64,000 bases of DNA, from positions 37,113,547-37,177,546 of the forward strand of contig NC_090182.1 of the NCBI RefSeq assembly GCF_024679245.1, given 5' to 3'. Below are positions 42,600 through 56,057 of the stretch, piece after piece; the stretch's first letter is position 1, and each line of letters begins with the position of its first letter. The notes beneath the pieces were generated by a model that saw only the letters and a list, made by a program, of their open reading frames with translations, was not told the DNA's origin and made no database searches. This stretch comes from Pseudorasbora parva (lineage: Eukaryota > Chordata > Actinopteri > Cypriniformes > Gobionidae). A program made the translations under genes and the position numbers.

Positions 42600-43271
42600 T
42601 GGGGTCTTCTAGTCCTTAACATCATTAATGAGGGATGGATTGGTCTTGATTCCTTCGCCACTCACAACATGACCAAGAAACAGGACTTCATCTCTTAGCA
42701 GCTGACATTTTGAGGGCTTCAGCTTCAGTCCATATTCCTGCAACCTCTGAAAAACCTCTGCAGGCGCTCAATACACTGTTCCACATCTTCACCGAAGATG
42801 ATTATGTCATCCAGGTATATCAGCAAAGTGTCCCACTGCAGCCCTCATAGAACCAGCTCAATGGCCCTCTGGAATGTGCTGGGTGCGTTACACAATCCAA
42901 ATGGCATTCTGGTGTACTCATACAGTCCATACCTCGTCACAAAAGCAGTCTTGGATCTGTCTTTTTGATTCATTTCAATCTGCCTGTAGGTCAAGTGTCG
43001 AGAATGTCTTTGCACCACCCAGCACATCCAGGCATTCCTCTATTTTTGGTAGGGGATATGCATCCTTGATGGTAAGATCATTAAGCTGGTGATAATCTAT
43101 GCACCAGCAGACACCGCCATCCTTTTTCCTTACGAGAACAATAGGGGATGCACATTCTGAGCTAGAGGGGACAACAATACCTGAATCGAGCATTTTCTTG
43201 AGATGTGTTTCCTCCTCATTCCTGAACCCTAAAGGGGTATGTCGTACTGGCTGTCGAACAGGCTTAGACAT
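42600..43271 (-). pseudogene. Gypsy reverse transcriptase
   Basis: 43271-42975 reads MLDSGIVVPSSSECASPIVL, then VRKKDGG and [23 protein letters not shown] in the fingers and palm. 43027-42845 continues [22 protein letters not shown]. The catalytic YLDD (LLIYLDDIII) is encoded at about 42816-42794, so the active-site motif survives. At least two frameshifts (near 42975 and 42845) separate the parts. Confidence 0.88.
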
Positions 43272-44058
43272 TCATGTGTCTATGCCATGCTGCAGAGCAG
43301 AGAACTTCCCAAGATCATCATCAGTTGCTGCAAAAACTGCTTGGTGTTCACTCAACAGAGCCACTAACATCTCCTGTTGCTGTTCAGTGAGCGTTTCGCT
43401 TGCAGAAGTAAACAACTGTCTGAGGTGTTCTGGAAGGTCAAGAGCGTTTGATGATAACACCCTTCTTATGTTGTGCTCATCTGGAGGCTCATTGTCAGGG
43501 TCTTGTGGCATTGAGCCCACCTTTTGCATACAACTGACTGCCAACTGGAACTGAGTAGGCTCTCTCTCCCTCCTCTTGAGTGTCAGGATATGCCTCGATG
43601 AGCACACCCAAACAGACTCCCCGTAATAAGGGTCTACTAGAAACTGTAACATTACACAGCCTGACAGGGATCCTCTGTTCCATGTTAATCATTATGCTGC
43701 CTGAAGACACTCCATCAGCCAGGCTTACAGGCTCTAGAACAGCAGGGAGTTCTGGTTTCGGGTCGTCTACCACACCCCAAACAAGATATTCGCACTCTGG
43801 CGGCACAGAGACATCATTCTCTAATATCACTCTTGAAATGGCATAGTCTGGCCCCTTCCCTTCAGATATATAGGCTGGGATGAGTTCAGAGCCCATGCAA
43901 ACTTTACCAGAGGCATGTATGGTGAAATCAGCAGCTTTTAAGAAATCTAAGCCCAGGAGCAGGGCATCACGAATTGGTGCAATGCAAACTGTCCACTGCA
44001 ACACTTTTGTGCTGACATCTCCCTGATCAGTTTCGTTTGTAATGTCCCTCCTCCCCAC
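43272..44058 (-). pseudogene. Gypsy protease region and RT leader
   Basis: 44058-43495 is open and includes RDALLLGLDFLKAADFTIH, which fits the C-terminal half of a retropepsin (the hydrophobic-GxD/N-FL block). The catalytic DTG part is upstream and not readable. 43652-43272 (frameshifted) continues toward RT with LPEHLRQLFTSASETLTEQQ, the usual spacer before gypsy RT. Confidence 0.65.
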
Positions 44059-44419
44059 ACTGGAAACATGGCCCGCTAGAAGCTCTGGTAGGGCTGGTAT
44101 TTTGCTGTCTGTATCTGCTTGACTTGAAAGAGGTCTGAGCTGGCCCTGTGGCGTCTCTGTCCGTTATAAGGCTTCTATCAGAGGCAGCTGCAAGTGTGGT
44201 ATTGTCTTCATGTGGGCAAGGACCACGTGTTACCTTACTGGCATAGGGCTGCTGCATAAGAGCAAACAAACTAGCCTCTGTTGCTTCCAATCTTTGGAGC
44301 AGTGGTAAAATAGCATGCTGGAGTTGCTTATTTTGTTGTGACAACACAGCCTGTAGACATTGTGGGGGGTCTGGGGCAACTGCTGCTCCAAGTTGGACTT
44401 CTGGCTCACTCAAATCCAT
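44027..44419 (-). pseudogene. Gypsy gag fragment with one zinc knuckle
   Basis: Starts at ATG 44419 (MDLSEPEVQLGAAVAPDPPQ), 390 bases after the LTR. It is short (130 codons), with a coiled-coil-like middle (LPLLQRLEATEASLFALMQQ) and a C-terminal CFQCGEEGHYKR, the first three ligands C, C and H of a CCHC knuckle; the last Cys falls after a frame break. Most of a normal gag is missing, so this element may have lost a large part of it. Confidence 0.75.
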
Positions 44420-44810
44420 GTTGAATTACAAATAGGCTTGAAAACTTGAAAATGTTTTTTTTTCTTTATTTTTTTCTCTCTTAGATTTTTTTTTTAGTAA
44501 TACTGAAATAGGCCTATATTTTGTGGCTTGTGAGCTTCAGTGTACATTTGCAGGGCTGTGCTGTAGCGTGTTTGAAATTTGGCAGGCTTCCAACAGCAGC
44601 GCTGGATTTGGCAGGCTGCCAGAGCCACGCCTCTCTGCTGGGGGCAGACTCAGAGAAACTCAGTGCTTCGTGCGACGACTGTCGTGGTCAATCAGTCTTT
44701 AAGACTACTTCAAACCGGCATTTTGCAGGGATTATAATGTTCATCGGATCACAAAGGATGCCCCAGCAGTTCACAAACTCACAAGTCACTGATGACTGTC
44801 AATCACGCTC

Positions 44811-44824
44811 AGCTTCTGACACCA
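44811..44824 (-). other. Primer-binding site
   Basis: TGGTGTCAGAAGCT begins two bases after the 5' LTR, the usual position and TGG start for a tRNA 3' end match. The tRNA was not identified. Confidence 0.75.
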
Positions 44825-44826
44825 CT

Positions 44827-45122
44827 TGTTGTGTTTCCCTGTTCGATCTGACTATCAGTGTCCAGGGAGGCGTAAAGAGAAGCACAGAACAAAGAGGATC
44901 CGTTCAGGATTCTTAACTAGTAAGCAACACCCAACGCTGATGGGTTTGTTTACAACCATCCGCACCGAAGCCTACGAGCATAATGATGCTAAGCATAAAC
45001 AAGCAGTTAACTAATCCCCACGTAATGACGTAGCCACATCTGATTGGCTAATACAGAACACGTTACACATACAGGTAAAATAACTGTAACAACAATGTAT
45101 TTACTTAACTAACACTATAACA
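44827..45122 (-). repeat. 5' LTR of the gypsy element
   Basis: 296 bp, clearly homologous to 39792-40118 with several substitutions and one larger gap. The differences show that the insertion is not recent. Confidence 0.92.
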
Positions 45123-45126
45123 ATAT

Positions 45127-45925
45127 GTTGTTTACAGTAACGTTACAGTTTGACAGAAGAGTACTGATTTAAAAGTCGATTTATTTAGCCAAACAAAGTA
45201 ATGTAGAAGCCACTCCAAACAAGTCAGTGTCATGTTTACTACTCAGCCGCTGCAAAATAATCATACTTCAGTTCTCAAAAATCTAAATTTATTTAACAAA
45301 TAAATGACTAGAAGCCTTGTCAAATGACTATTGTTTCAACTTAGATGGTGAAGAAGGTGACGTTAGCTAGGCTCGAGTGAGCGATCTGTAAGCAACTAAA
45401 CAGTAGTAGTAAACGTAGTTAGCTTCTGAGTTATGTGTTGATGATGAAATATGGGCTAATTTAGATTTCAATTTGTCAAAAGGGATCAACATACATATAT
45501 ACTGTTGTATTTTATGACAAAACTGGCAGGAAATAATATTAACCTTTGTCATGACTGTTATGTGAGGTACTTGGAGTTTCCATTTGTTATTTTACTAGCA
45601 TCTTGCGTTAGATCTAGACAACACAGGGCATATTATCGTAATGATGTTTTAGAAACGTTCAATTTAATCCGAAATGGGTTCGAAAGTCAATAAGTGGATA
45701 AAATCACTACTTACCGCTTGCAGAAATACGGTTGGAATCAGCCCTTTCTTCAGTATCAGACGCTGAGCGAATCCTGCTATAATGCCCCAGGTTAGAAAAA
45801 CTCTCTGGTGAAATGGGCCGAGCAAACGAACAACTTTGAATTACTTTGCTGCGGTATCCAATTGTAAATAAACATCAACCATGACTGTTGACATTGTTGA
45901 TCTGTGGGAAGGGTATGAAAAGTCA
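45127..45925. other. Unresolved stretch beside gypsy
   Basis: It would join 39545-39787 if the gypsy element were removed. Possibly part of an old DNA transposon; no ends or coding motifs identified. Confidence 0.3.
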
Positions 45926-45927
45926 AT

Positions 45928-46275
45928 CAATCAATCAACTTTATTTATATAGCGCTTTTACAATGACGATTGTTTCAAAGCAGCTTCACAGTGTTGAACA
46001 GGACAATATTGCAACAATATTTGATTTGGCTGTACAGTCATTCTGGAGAAAACAGTAATCAGTATTGTAGTTTATAGAATTAAATAAGATGTAATTAATA
46101 CATTTGATTTGTATACTTAGTTGAATAACTTTCATCATTTCATAATCATAATTTTAGTGTCCCCAACTGATCAAGCCAAGCCAAAGGCGACAGTGGCAAG
46201 GAACCAAAATTCCATCAGTGCATGATGGAGAAAAATAAACCTTAGGAGAAACCAGACTTAGTCGGGGTGCCAGTT
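45928..46275. repeat. Teleost interspersed repeat (TTTATTTATATAGCGC type)
   Basis: Contains CTTTATTTATATAGCGCTTT, CAAAGCAGCTTCACAG, AAGCCAAAGGCGACAGTGGC and GAGAAACCAGACTTAG in the order of a very common teleost repeat. I cannot assign its class from sequence alone. A second fragment lies at 58310-58400. Confidence 0.65.
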
Positions 46276-46279
46276 CTCC

Positions 46280-47440
46280 TCTGGCCTGTTATCAAATAGT
46301 GTATTATTATTATTCTGGCAACTTTACAGGTCAGAAATCATATTAGATTGGCATTTAGAAAAATTTCTGGATATCATGCAAGAGACGGGTTTATTTAGGA
46401 AGGTCCGTCAATTACACAAGAGTATGAATACTTGAAAGATCAGAGTTATTGCGCCGAAGCCGGGTTTATTGAGGATGACATGCCTATGAGGCAAATTCAG
46501 TCCTCACAACCCCCTGCACAGCCTGGAACATGTCATTTATTTCCATGATCTGCCGTTTTCGCTATCCTTGCGTGACGCTTGTTTATCTGAGCTGATTATT
46601 CAGATGTGCAGTTCCACTTGAAAATGAACATGGGCTGACTCTGGGTCACCCGGCAATTTCATCTCAGGGACCCTCTGCCACCAGCTCAAACTCCGCACGA
46701 CCACCACTCCAACTATCAACCAGATCCAAACAATAACCAGAAAACCCTTCAGTCGGAGGCAGGTCAGTCGCTGGTATTACCATTTTCACAGATTTGAGTT
46801 TTGCTTTTTTGTGGTTTACACAAAGATGATACCTGTGCTGCTATCATGCAAATTAATGGCCAAAACACATTTAAAGTTTTTTCATTTTTAGTTGGAAATT
46901 TGTAAACAGGCCTCTAGCCATCACCTAATAGTAACTTCCAAGCAATACCCAAGCAACCATTCATAATACCACAGCAATGATTTAAGACAAATAACCTTCA
47001 CATGTCAAATCTCTTTTAAAACTGTTAAATTATTAAAAACTACATTAGGCCTAAATAACCTTCAGACTTTTTTAAGCTGTCAGACAGGCCTTTATCAAAC
47101 AAACCTTCAAAGTTTCTATTTGCACACTTTCTTTGTGTACATTAAATTTCTGTTAATATACAAAGTCATAAGTATTTTAAATGTAAATTGCAAAAGTTCA
47201 CGTTTTTCGTGAGGTAGATAAGATTGGACAGCTCGCTGTATATAATTAGTTTGGAGTAAGCAGAGGGATTCTGCATGGGTATCTATGGATGTGCAACAGT
47301 CTTTCCAAAAAGGATTGGGGGAATGAAAATTAGTAGTTTTCTCAATATTGCCCACCGTTGACCTGACTAATGTAGACATTAGAAGCAGATGACTGAACAG
47401 AAGAGACAAAGGGCCAAATTTAAAATGGCACTTCGACTCT
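46280..47440. other. Stretch with nothing recognised
   Basis: 46430-46780 is GC-richer and non-repetitive, otherwise no feature. Confidence 0.35.
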
Positions 47441-47444
47441 TAAA

Positions 47445-47470
47445 ATAGATAGATAGACAGACAGACAGAC

Positions 47471-47564
<94 letters not shown>
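47445..47564. repeat. (GATA)n microsatellite, left part
   Basis: About 29 units, with a few GACA units at the left edge. It is one half of an array split by a hAT element. Confidence 0.97.
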
Positions 47565-49947
<2,383 letters not shown>

Positions 49948-49949
49948 GA

Positions 49950-50580
49950 TACATTTTTAGATTAAAAGATTCAGAAAACAAAAGTATTTCAGTATAGTGT
50001 CCCATATACATCAACAAAATGTCAACAAAATCAAACCTGATTAGAATCATTCAGTTCCACTATTTTCAGATAATAATGAAACCCATCTCCTGACACCTAA
50101 CTTCTTCCTGTAGACAGCTTTAATTGGTAGTTATAAACAGCTGCAGGTGTGACACACAGCAGTACCTGAGACCTGATTTGTGTGGGAAGAGTCAAGTTTT
50201 ATTTATGGCCATAGTGCAACAGTCATCAACAGATTGACAACTATGTACACACTCTGTGGGATTTTTGCATTGACTTTCACAATTTGAAACATTATTTCCT
50301 ATAAAAATTTGGAAATAATAGTCTGTCCATCCATCCATTCATTAAATTTTCAGCGTATGTAGACCAGTGTGACTTTATTTCTAATTAAACAGAAGGAAAT
50401 GTTCTCTTTCTCAGTTTATGTTCCACATAAGAATGGAATTTAGAACAACATGAGGGTGAGTAAATCCCTGTTGAAAAAAACAGCTGGTTAGGTATGTTTT
50501 GAAGCATGGCGGCTGGTTTGAGCTAGTCCTCATGAGCTGGAGCTAGTTTATTAGTCTCTTACACTCCAGGGCCCTTTTTT
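49950..50580. other. Spacer, nothing recognised
   Basis: No features seen. Confidence 0.4.
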
Positions 50581-50583
50581 GGG

Positions 50584-50847
50584 ATTTCCACCTGGATTTG
50601 GCCTACCCAAATTGAAAAGCTTCCCATACACACATACAGTGGTCTAGGTTCAAAATTTTGGGGCCCTAATTTTTTGGGGGGTTTTAATAGCTTACACAAC
50701 ATATACTTACATGTTTATCAATTTTAGCAGTGTTTTATGTAACTTTAAAGGGTTTCCTGTAAAATGACACCAACATTTTGAACTTAGACCACTGTATGTG
50801 TGTATGGGAGACTTTTCAATATGGGTAGGCCAAATCCAGGTGGAAAT
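50584..50847. repeat. Hairpin-forming inverted repeat (about 80-bp arms)
   Basis: 50584-50663 and 50770-50847 are near-perfect complements (ATTTCCACCTGGATTTGGCC on the left; CAAATCCAGGTGGAAAT on the right). Loop about 105 bp. Probably a MITE; no target duplication resolved. Confidence 0.88.
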
Positions 50848-51051
50848 GGCACCAGAGTAATTTAGTGTAAATACATTACTTTGTATAAAACAAATGCCAA
50901 ATGTGTAAAAGTGATGCCTATCTCTAGAAAGTAGAGACTCTATGCTTTCAAATGGTACGACATATGACATCATAGCTCCTCAGACATTTAAAATGGAAAG
51001 TATATACATGACAATGTCATTCCAGACCCTCTACAGGGTCCACGAGTTTAA

Positions 51052-52090
51052 GGGTGCGTTTACACTTGTAGTTCGGTTAGTTTGCTTCTTTTGGTCCGGA
51101 CCAAAAAACAAAAACAAAACATATAGTCCTGGTCCGCTTAGCGTTCACACTGGCATTTTTAACAGCGAACCTAAAGTTACCAAACCAAAGGCATGGGGAG
51201 ACGGTCACAACCTGATTGGTCGGCTTATATAGCTTGCCTACCGAACATTCAAAACAATGCTGTGTGCTGGATTAAATGCAATCATTTTATGCGTGTACAT
51301 ATGGCATTATTTTTACCAGATGAGAATTTATGAAGAGCTCATAAAATGTTCAAAACATTCAAAACAATGCTGTGTGCTGGATTAAATGCGACCATTTTAT
51401 GCATATAGGCTACATATGGCATTATTTTTACCAGCTGAGAACTCATGAAGAGCTCATAAAATGTTCAAAACAATGCTGTGTGCTAGATTAAACACGATCA
51501 TTTTATGCGTGTACATATGGTATTATTTTTACCCGTTGAGAACTCATGAAGATAGATAGTTATAAAATAGTTTAGTTAGTTATAAAATGTTCAAAACATT
51601 AGAAACAGCAGCAGGATTTCCTCCGTTGTAAGCAGAAAAGAGACGACCGTCTCTTATGCAAAAGAGACGGCGCAGTTCTGTCGTCTGTACCGACTAATGG
51701 GCAACACCCGTCCTTTCATGAGAAAAGCCAGGTATGCTTTTTGTGCATTTCTTCTAGCGTTTTCGAAACATGCTCGTCAGACCAAATTTTGATGAGGCAC
51801 TTCCTCAATGCTCTATGTTTGCCCTCTAACGTACATTATTCGTCTTCAAATCAGATGACTATGTGTCGCATGTTGTGACTTTACGTCCGTTTTTTTGGTC
51901 CGTTTACATGTCTTTGGTCCGTGTTGCGTTCATATATCAATCGAACCGCACCAGAGTTCGTTTGGAAGCGGATCGAGACCCATCTTTTTAGCGGTCTCGG
52001 TCCGCTTGTTTGGTGCGCACCAGGGTTCGGATGGCAGCGTTCACATATGTTCAAATGAACCGCACTAAACAAGCAATCGCACCAGTTATC
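51052..52090. mobile_element. DNA transposon (GGGTGCGTTTACAC end), right end eroded
   Basis: Starts GGGTGCGTTTACACTTGTAG TTCGG. The right part has CAGCGTTCACATATG, AATGAACCGCACTAAACAAG, the mirrored subterminal theme, but the outermost bases are lost. GGTCCG motifs recur at both sides. No transposase; superfamily uncertain. Confidence 0.6.
51249..51590. repeat. Three tandem copies of about 108 bp
   Basis: AAAACAATGCTGTGTGCTGG begins at 51251, 51361 and (with one change) 51467. The copies differ by several bases. All lie inside the 51052 element. Confidence 0.92.
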
Positions 52091-52099
52091 CGGGAGTGA

Positions 52100-53860
52100 C
52101 ACACGATGACTCGCTCACAAGATGGCAACGCCCAGCTCGACCCTGCTTCAGAACGGCTCTTCGGAATCCTATGGGTGACGTCACGGACAGTACGTCAATA
52201 TATTTTACAGTCTATGTTCAGAACGCTGAAATGTGTAACCTGGTTTGTGACAGATCGACAGACCTAAAAAAGTAAACAACATACATTGTTTGTAGGAGTG
52301 TGCCCCCCCCCCATTTTATAATTAATAGTAAACACAGTTTGCTTGTCAGTTTACTGGTTTGCTGGCATGCTCAATAATTCATGTTTAGTTGGACAGAAAA
52401 TTAGTTTGGCTCCTTAGTCCAAATCCTGGGGATGCAGATTTGGCTGATGCTGCTTGAACATTAAGGCAGGGGCAGAGCCTACCTCTGATGGATGGACTAA
52501 GTATTCCTGTGAAAGGTACTATGCATACTCATAAAAATGACATAAAACTAAATTTCATAAAAATGAAAATTATGTCACATGGTAGTCAATGGCTGAGATC
52601 TGCTTGGTTACAAACATTCTTCCAAATATCTTTCATTGTGTTCAACAGAAGCAAGTAAACTCATATAGGTTTGGAAAAACTTAAGAGAGAGAAATTTAAA
52701 TTTCTGTGTGAACTTTCTCTTTAAGTGTAATTAATCATCACTGTCTGCGTGCTACATGAAGCTTCCTATAATCACTCCTCTTAAAAACACTGGCAGCATT
52801 TTTACTTTAGTTATAAAACACAGAACAGTACTTGTTATTCCTGTCAGAGGAACACATAGCAAGCTGAGATGACTGCACATAGTGTCTTGACATTGCTTGT
52901 GACGTATCACCTCATGCACTAACAGTACATGATGGCTGTAAACAATATTTATGTTCTTGTTGATTGTTATTGGCCTCTACCTGGTCCTCAGAGGAGAACT
53001 GCTAATGCTTCTGAACACAGAGAGGTAAATATCACATGAAAGAGCTAAAAATGTCTAAAAGACCATAATACTGAGGTCCGTAAGAAACAGTATAGATATA
53101 TATGAGTGCTCATACTTACTTTAACGACTCCTTGTGTTTTTATGATTTATAAAACAAGTTCTCCCCTGCTATTTTACAGTGTTTTGCTAATATACAATTG
53201 GCTATTATTATTATATAATCAACATTCATTCAACATTCAAGTCATTTGAGGTATTTAACTTTTCTTATATTAATTTTTTATCATCAAATGTGCAAATGGT
53301 AGGAATGTCAATTTTCGTGAATTTTAATAATAATCTGCCATTCAAATAAGTTAATTATTTGTTAATGTCAAACCTGCCAAACACACATCAATGACTATAA
53401 ATGCTCTGTGCACATAGCCCCTTTTTTACACCAAATATATGAAATATACTTAAGAAATGTGGTATTCCCTGTTAATAAATATAATGTTACTATATTTCAG
53501 TCTGAGTCATGAGTGCTTGACATGTTGTATTTTAACATCTTAGTTGAATTTAAAGAAGTATATTGCAGAAGTAACAGTGAGTAGAATGCTAGTCTATACA
53601 TTTAAACTCAACCAAAAAAAAAAAAAGTACTTTGTGTTAGAGAACTGTCAAGATCAGGCCTGCATGGTTTATAAAGCAATAGAATGCAATAGAGCAGTTA
53701 GGTATTTTTCTACTCTTGTTTCATGTCATATCTTAGATCTCATATGCCATAGATCTCAGATTGTTTTTGAACACAATGACTTCTTTTCTGGGAACTACAA
53801 TTTTGTTTGGCCATTTTATTCTGGTGTTTAAGAAACCACACAAGCTGGATCACCTATCGC
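52100..53860. other. Unique-looking stretch
   Basis: 52140-52220 has ATTTTACAGTCTATG, a tail typical of small fish DNA repeats. Otherwise no gene or repeat recognised. Confidence 0.35.
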
Positions 53861-54095
53861 TTACAGAACTGCTGAATAGCTGTGGTCAGAATGATTGGCA
53901 CCCCTGGTATATGATCAAATATGGCTGTCAAATGAAATCTGCATTGTTTATCATTTTGATATTTTATTCAAAGAAATCACAACAGTCCAACCTTTCATTG
54001 AAGTAAAACAATTGAAAGCGGGGATAAATCACATTATGAAATAAATGTTTTCCTACAAAACATATTGGCCATAATTATTGGCACCCTTTGATTAA

Positions 54096-54528
54096 AGGTG
54101 TCATGAACTGGCTTTCTTATTTTTTTATACTGTTAACTTATGATGTTTGTGTTGTTTTTACATTCAAAAACATCATATCAAATAAGTAATAGGTTATTTT
54201 CTACACTAGTTTTTGAGGCTCTTTCCAAAACGCTGGGTTTTGATGGGTGTGCCGCACTAGAGACTTGGAAGTAAATGCCCACGGCTAGGATTGGAGAAGA
54301 TTTGCATATATAATGAGCTTAACCTCCCCTGTCAGTTCACGTGAGGAAGAGATTGAGGGAAAAGCGGCAACCGGAATGATTTTCTCGATCACAGGGCTCG
54401 TAAACATCTTTATCAAACAAACACAATTACTTTTTTCTCATCCACCCACGGTTGATTCGAATATTATTTTTGTATTACACATAGCCCGTATGATCCATCG
54501 ATAACTGGTCGATATAAGTGCAAACCGT

Positions 54529-54622
<94 letters not shown>

Positions 54623-54692
54623 TCTTATATTACCATGGCCTTTTATATATCAAAATCTCAAGGGAAAGTTGATTTCTCAATTCATCACCCCT
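54096..54692 (-). mobile_element. Kolobok-type element K2, nested in a Tc1 relic
   Basis: TTAA at 54092-54095 and 54693-54696. Ends AGGTGTCATGAAC and, inverted, AGGGGTGATGAATTG, the same as K1 in the opposite direction. It shares with K1 the blocks GGCATTTACTTCCAAGTCTC and CACACCCATCAAAACCCAG (read on the minus strand). It is shorter than K1 and carries a long CA array. Confidence 0.82.
54530..54619. repeat. (AC)n microsatellite inside K2
   Basis: About 45 units at the position where K1 has only about six GT units (5558-5570). Confidence 0.97.
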
Positions 54693-55151
54693 TTAAATAT
54701 TTTTTGCAACCTCATTTTGTCAAGAGTCTTGTTCTATAACGCCTGTGAGTTTGGAGAACATCTGAGAAGAGATCAGAGTCCATTCCTCCATACAGAATCT
54801 TTCCAGATCCTTCAGATGCCAGCTCCATGTTGATGCTTCTTCTCTTCAGTTCAGCCCACTCATTTTCCATAGGGTTCATGTCAGGGAACTGTGAAGGTCA
54901 TGGCAGAAGCTTAATTTTGTTCTCATTGACTCTGTGATGTTTGTGTTGATTTTGTTTGTTTGGTTTGTTTGTTGAACTGGTAAAAATCATATCATATTTG
55001 TTTGTTTGTTTTGGATCATTGTTCTGATGGAAGATCCAACCATGACCCATTATAAGATTTCTAGCAGAGGCTGTCAGGTTTTGATTTTTTTTTTATCTGT
55101 TAGTATTTGCTAGAATCCATGTATATGAAAAAGAGGTTCAGGACGGCTAGC

Positions 55152-55182
<31 letters not shown>

Positions 55183-55599
55183 ATTAAATAGGCCCATAAC
55201 ATTAAATATCCAGCTGTATTTTTAATAGAGTACTTTTATCCTTGTTTGCATTTGCATTTATCCTTGTTTTATCTGACCATAGAACCAGGTCCCTTTTGAA
55301 TTTCCAGTATTATCTGACAACTGAATATGCTGGAGTTTGTTTCTAGATGAGCAAGAATATTTTTTCTTGAATGTAGTGATGTAGTTTAATTATTATTATT
55401 TTTTTTTTTTGGCTTTCTGACCCAATCTCTGTAATTCTCCATTTGTGATCCTTGTAGAGTCTTTGTCCACTCAAACTTCCTCGCCATACATTAAGATGAT
55501 ATAGATATAGATGATATCTTCCAGGCAGATGTGTTACATCTTTAGTTTATTGGAACTTCTTAATTATTGCCGATGGTGGAAATGAGGATTTGGCGCACC

Positions 55600-56048
55600 A
55601 TGGAAGCTACTAAGGGAATCCGACACACAATAGTGTCAGCTTCTGATAGGCTGAAACTAGTTGCTCAGAAACATTCAGGCGTCTTCTTCCCTTCTTTGGG
55701 AACAAAAGTTACAGTTGTAATCTAAGACATCTACCTTTTGAGGGAACTCATGATAAATTGTATAACAAAATATGCCACACTGACTAATGCCTGCTCTGGT
55801 GTAAAACCTGTCTAGGTCAAACTCAGGATGAGAGCACAAAAGAACCAAGCGTGGATCATCCTCAGAGCACAACGAAGGAAATAAATAACCAAGTGGTGTC
55901 TCACCAACAGTCCACCACTTAATGGGGCATTGGAAGGTAGCTATGGCCGCCACATAAACCTTAAGGATGGATGAGGAATGACCACCAGAGAAACATGCTA
56001 GGAGAACCAGACTCAGGCTGGCAAGAAAGGGGCTGCAAAGAGTAGACA
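55600..56048 (-). pseudogene. DIRS-like fragment with recombinase motif
   Basis: The minus strand at about 55970-55930 reads SSILKVYVAAIATFQCP, matching LKVYVAAIAAF of D3's recombinase. The surrounding frame (56091-55675, 138 codons) is open but otherwise unrecognised and lacks the catalytic motifs. Probably a much rearranged DIRS piece. Confidence 0.5.
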
Positions 56049-56057
56049 AATCCTGAT

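Larger units (their letters stand above)
39792..45122 (-). mobile_element. Full-length Ty3/gypsy LTR retrotransposon, decayed
   Basis: Complete structure on the minus strand: 5' LTR 44827-45122, primer-binding site 44811-44824, gag, protease, RT, RNase H, integrase in that order, polypurine tract 40119-40141, and 3' LTR 39792-40118. ATAT flanks both sides (39788-39791 and 45123-45126). The order RT-RNase H-integrase places it in Ty3/gypsy. Every coding domain has stops or frameshifts. Confidence 0.93.
53864..55595 (-). mobile_element. Tc1-like relic split by a Kolobok-type element
   Basis: The 3' end (53864-54091) has GGTCAGAATGATTGGCACCC. It resumes after the nested element at 54693. At 54897-54858 the minus strand reads QFPDMNPMENEWAELKRRS, the SPDxNPIEN-type block with the catalytic Glu of Tc1 transposases, then LYGGMDSDLFSDVLQ. 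Upstream parts reach about 55595 (CTTCCAGGCAGATGTG, ATTGGAACTTCTTAATTATT) but are full of stops and small insertions. Confidence 0.7.

Noticed and set aside
43099..43554. Plus-strand frame of 151 codons
   Set aside because: Antisense to the gypsy RT leader.
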